A DNA stretch of 64,000 bases, taken from the NCBI GenBank assembly GCA_024291935.2, contig CM044309.1, forward strand, positions 3,410,001 to 3,474,000, read 5' to 3'. Shown here one piece after another: positions 59,709 through 64,000 of this stretch (the stretch's first letter is position 1; the number at the start of each line of letters is the position of its first letter). Origin of the DNA: Okapia johnstoni (lineage: Eukaryota; Chordata; Mammalia; Artiodactyla; Giraffidae). The position numbers were made by a program, and so were the translations under genes. The notes beneath the pieces were generated by a model. That model saw nothing but the letters and a program-made list of their open reading frames with translations. It was not told the origin of the DNA and made no database searches.

Positions 59709-59938
59709 GGGCTTCCCTGGTGGCTCAGCTGGTAAAGAATCCACCTGCCAATGCAGGAGACACAAGAGACACGGGTTCAATGCCTGATCTGGGTAGATTC
59801 CCTGGAGAAGGAAATGGCACCCGCTCCAGTATTCTTACCTGGAAAATTCCATGGACAGAGCAGCCTGGTGGGCTAAAGTCCACGGGGTCACAAAAGAGTC
59901 GGACACGACTGAGAACACACACACACTCACTCACTCAT
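59709..59938 (+). mobile_element. Bov-tA SINE, sense, full length
   Basis: GGCTTCCCTGGTGGCTCAGC, A/B-box head, Bov-A body, GAGTCGGACACGACTGAG and an (AC)/(TCAC) tail. It is one of the least diverged Bov-tA copies here. Confidence 0.95.
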
Positions 59939-61490
59939 GCAATAGCTCCAGTTGCAAAACTAAGGAACAAAACCTATCAGCTTTCCTTTCCTTCAGCCCT
60001 AACCTTGAATAATTCTTAAAGGAAGCTGTTAAATGTAGCTAAGATGAAACAAGGCAACAATGTGGTCCCTGTTTTTACTGATGCCATGCTTTTAATTTTT
60101 ATGTGTACTGCTGTTTATGAAGTCAGCCTTTATAAGCGGATATATATAATGTGTCCAATATTTAGTAAAATTTTAGTAATCTAAGAATTCATAATTAATA
60201 ACCTAATTTGAAACATTTTATGATACATGGTTGCTCTTGATTTTAAAATTAGCTAGTTTAAACAGGTAGTGAGTAAATTTGCAAGTATATTCAGTTTACA
60301 TGTCTTTAAAATTTCCACATCTTTAGTGCTCAATTTAGAAATGCCATTTTAAATTATTTTTAAAGTAAAATGTACTTGTTAATTATATTATAGCTATAAG
60401 ATTTTAAAAGAGGTTATTTGTACAGAAATATAATGTTGCTGATAAAATTTATCAATTAACTAGTCTTCAACAATGATCATCAATGTTAGAGATTATATAC
60501 TTGCTGAGATTTTATTTTCACCATACTAGTGCCTTTAAATTGTTTGGCACTTTAGAAGATGAAATCTGTCCAAAAAAAAAAAATCATTCTTAATAATATT
60601 GGTGGATGAATAGATGAATTTTTAAAAACTTAAAAAATAAATTGTAAGTGCTGGAGTACTTGGAAATAAAAGTTTCATTAAGTTTAATTAAGCACAATTA
60701 AACACTGCCAACCTCAGAAAGCAGTTTTTAGAAATACTAGCAGTCCTTAGGCAACATATGAGCTGACAGTTAAATGAATTAAAAATGAGGTTGAGAATTG
60801 ATGTTTCCACACAGATACCCAGTCTACACTATTTGTTGATCATTGATGAAAACTAGCTATACATGCTGTCTTTTTAAATGACTTTTGATGTTGGTGCTGT
60901 TAAAGGGAATATACAGAATTAATTCTGGTTAAATAATTTACTTTCAAAATTATGTTTTTTATGTTAAATTTTCTAATTAATTTCTTGTATTTTTAATACC
61001 TTTTTTCTCTTCTACAGTATTTATTGAAATTAATTGTTAGTTTCCAATAGAAGGAATTTGGTGATGAAACAGCCAATATGTCTACCTATTATAGAAAATG
61101 TAGAAATAAAAATGCAGGTTTTCAACAATAAATTACAGTACTATATTCCATCATCGGACCATAGTCATATTGAATTTTTTTTTCAGTAATAGAAAATGTG
61201 GCTTGTTCCTCAAACTTGCTTCTGAGATACTTCTAGACATAAAAATAAAAACCACTACAAGATGTTTAATCGCTGTGTAGTCCTGAATTTCAGATAAATT
61301 AATCAGGAATTTGTAACTGTATGCTAAGTAATTATAATTATTTTTCTACTTCATTTTGCAATGCAATATTCATCTTTTATATTACTAAATTTTCTTCCCA
61401 AGAAAATTGATAGTGCTTGGGGATTTGAGGTTACCTGGTAAAGTACTGAAAAACTGCTGAAAGCTAGGGGTGTCCATTCAATCTAATTAT
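59939..61490. other. AT-rich sequence upstream of the RALYL exon
   Basis: Probably RALYL intron. No repeat recognised over more than 1.5 kb, which is notable for this repeat-rich window. Confidence 0.5.
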
Positions 61491-62599
<1,109 letters not shown>

Positions 62600-63349
62600 A
62601 TCTTGGCTCATATGCCTAGAGCACAGAACAGTACTCCTGATTTTTCACATCACAGCTTCCTCCACCCTCACACTTCTCCGTCGTAATAAGTGGAACCCTC
62701 ATTTATCCAGTTTTCAGATAAAATCCTGAGCGTCAGCCTTGATTCTTCTCTTCCCCTCACACTCCGAATATAATCCATCATTATGTTTCTCACCGCCAGT
62801 ATGTCCCAAATGCAATCGACTTTTAAATCGGTACCAATAGCCATCTTATACAGGCCGCCATTATCTCAGGGGGACTCCTGAAATAACCCCTTAATTGGTC
62901 TGTCTCTTTCCACTCCTGTTTTTTACTAGAAACATAAACGAGGTTATGCCATTAATCTCCTCTTAAGCCTCATACATTTGCATTGCTCCCAGAATAAAGC
63001 TGGTATCCTGTACCACGGCTATGATGCCCCAGGCTGCCACCTCTTCAGCTCCTTATCTCGCCATCTTGTACCACTTCGGTCTCAAGGTCTCAACGTACCT
63101 CAGACATTCCAAGACTGTTTCTACCGCAGAGGCTTTGCATTTTTTGTTCCCTCTGCTCAGACAGGTCTTTGCTAATTAGTTTTTCCCTGCTTTACTTTAT
63201 GCTGTTCTCAGATTCTGCTTCCTCTGGAAGGGTTTTCTGACCTGCTTATCTAAAATAAAATAGTCTTCTGCCCTCTTGCCTGCATTGTCTATTGGATTAT
63301 TATTCTTTGTTTTCTTCATGGCCCTCATGCATCTGGAATTACATTTTTT
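62600..63349 (+). repeat. L2 LINE fragment, sense
   Basis: The C/T-rich strand follows the 3' coding part and tail of mammalian L2: phrases for the bleaching-resistant core of the element occur in the expected order, including TTTGCATTTTTTGTTCCCTCTG near 63128, CTGCTCAGACAGGTCTTTGCTAATTAG after it, and the clause for TTCTGCTTCCTCTGGAAGGG. It is old and heavily diverged. The open frame at 62978-63175 lies in this repeat and is not a gene. Confidence 0.65.
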
Positions 63350-63468
63350 TGTACGTTGTGGCTGTGCCGTGAGGCTTGCATGATCTCAGTACTCTTGCCC
63401 GGGACTGCAAACAGGCTAAGTAGTGAAATCTCAGAATCCTAACCACTAGGCTACCAGGGCACTCCCTG
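63350..63468 (-). mobile_element. CHR-type SINE, antisense
   Basis: Read on the minus strand it opens with GGGAGTGCCCTGGTAGCC, the tRNA-derived A-box/B-box head of CHR SINEs, and passes through the cetartiodactyl CHR body to GCCGTG...AC. Position directly after the L2 suggests insertion at the L2 end. CHR elements are shared by ruminants, hippos and whales, so this copy is older than the Bov-tA copies. Confidence 0.65.
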
Positions 63469-64000
63469 CAATTACATATATTAATTTATGATGTTACTTC
63501 TATCATGTCCACAGATGTAAAGATAAAAATGCATGTAAAAGAAACAAGATAAAAATGCATAGACAAATCAAGCTAAGTGTTAAGAATGTTGCATCAAAGT
63601 TATATAATGTAATTACCAAAAATTTTGGGAGAAGGTATGGAATTCAATACAGTGAGAGTGAAGTCTGAGGTAACAGTCTTGAGGGAAGAAAAGAAGTGTT
63701 ATGTAAGTTCTTGCAGTAAAACCAAGGAAAGTCATTACCATATAGGAATATAGTTTTATTTATAGTTCTCCTATTAGCTTTTCTATATTCTAAAGAAAAA
63801 TAAAGCCTTCCCGAATATGCTGGTGAGCTTTATATTTGCCTCTTTTTTCAGAGTCACCATTCTATTGCTTTGCCTTGATATTGGAATTTTTTGACCTATT
63901 TTGCTTTACCTTCTAAATTGGAATCTCTACTTCAAGGCCACGTCTGAGCCAAGTATCAGAGAAATACCATTTATTACCTGTATCCTGATTGTTATAAGAC
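63469..64000. other. Intronic unique sequence
   Basis: AT-rich, nothing recognised. It contains a near-duplicate short phrase, AAGATAAAAATGCATG at 63520 and AGATAAAAATGCATAG at 63547. Confidence 0.5.

Noticed and set aside
59709..59785. tRNA-like A/B-box sequences in Bov-tA heads
   Set aside because: They are SINE heads derived from a tRNA; none keeps a full cloverleaf with intact acceptor ends, so they are not tRNA genes.

Overview
The window is nuclear DNA from a ruminant artiodactyl, probably a bovid. The evidence is the set of interspersed repeats: many tRNA-headed and monomeric/dimeric Bov-A type SINEs (Bov-tA, BOV-A2), several RTE-type BovB LINE copies, one CHR-type SINE, L1 3' ends of the bovine L1 type, and old mammalian MIR, L2, L1M and MER5 remnants. 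There are no operons, no bacterial or viral gene layout, and no CRISPR. The species within Bovidae cannot be fixed from the sequence alone.

The one host gene element I can support is a single exon at 61515-61793 (+). It encodes the first 85 residues of RALYL (RALY RNA-binding-protein-like, hnRNP C family), covers most of its RRM, and has good splice acceptor and donor sites. Everything to its left (about 61 kb) is most simply read as upstream intron or 5' flank of RALYL, and everything to its right as the next intron. No other host exon could be recognised.

Layout: 1-10 kb is mostly unique AT-rich DNA with sparse MIR, MER5, Bov-A and L1 pieces. 10.1-13.4 kb is a composite old L1 in antisense, with a GC-rich 5' region and two Bov-A insertions. 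13.4-24.7 kb is unique DNA plus L2 and nested SINE/L1 insertions, including a three-level nest at 17.6-19.4 kb and a perfect 25-bp inverted repeat at 17.4 kb. 25.5-27.1 kb is an antisense L1 carrying two BovB-derived insertions, one an internally deleted element with its own target-site duplication. 29.4-33.2 kb holds TA/TG-rich microsatellites, L1 and BovB pieces. 35.8-36.5 kb holds a roughly 190-bp-armed inverted duplication. 36.5-38.4 kb is an antisense BovB, and 48.2-48.9 kb a second antisense BovB fragment inside a possible LTR. 53.8-54.7 kb is a probable solo ERV LTR. 57.3-59.4 kb is the longest and best-preserved BovB, whose reverse-transcriptase frame is broken by one frameshift and one stop. 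61.5 kb is the RALYL exon, followed by an L2/CHR repeat block at 62.6-63.5 kb.

All open reading frames outside the RALYL exon and the BovB copies look like chance frames or frames inside repeats. I found no credible undescribed protein-coding system. The items worth a second look are structural: inverted and direct duplications, a mobilised internally deleted BovB, nested insertions, and an L1 inversion.
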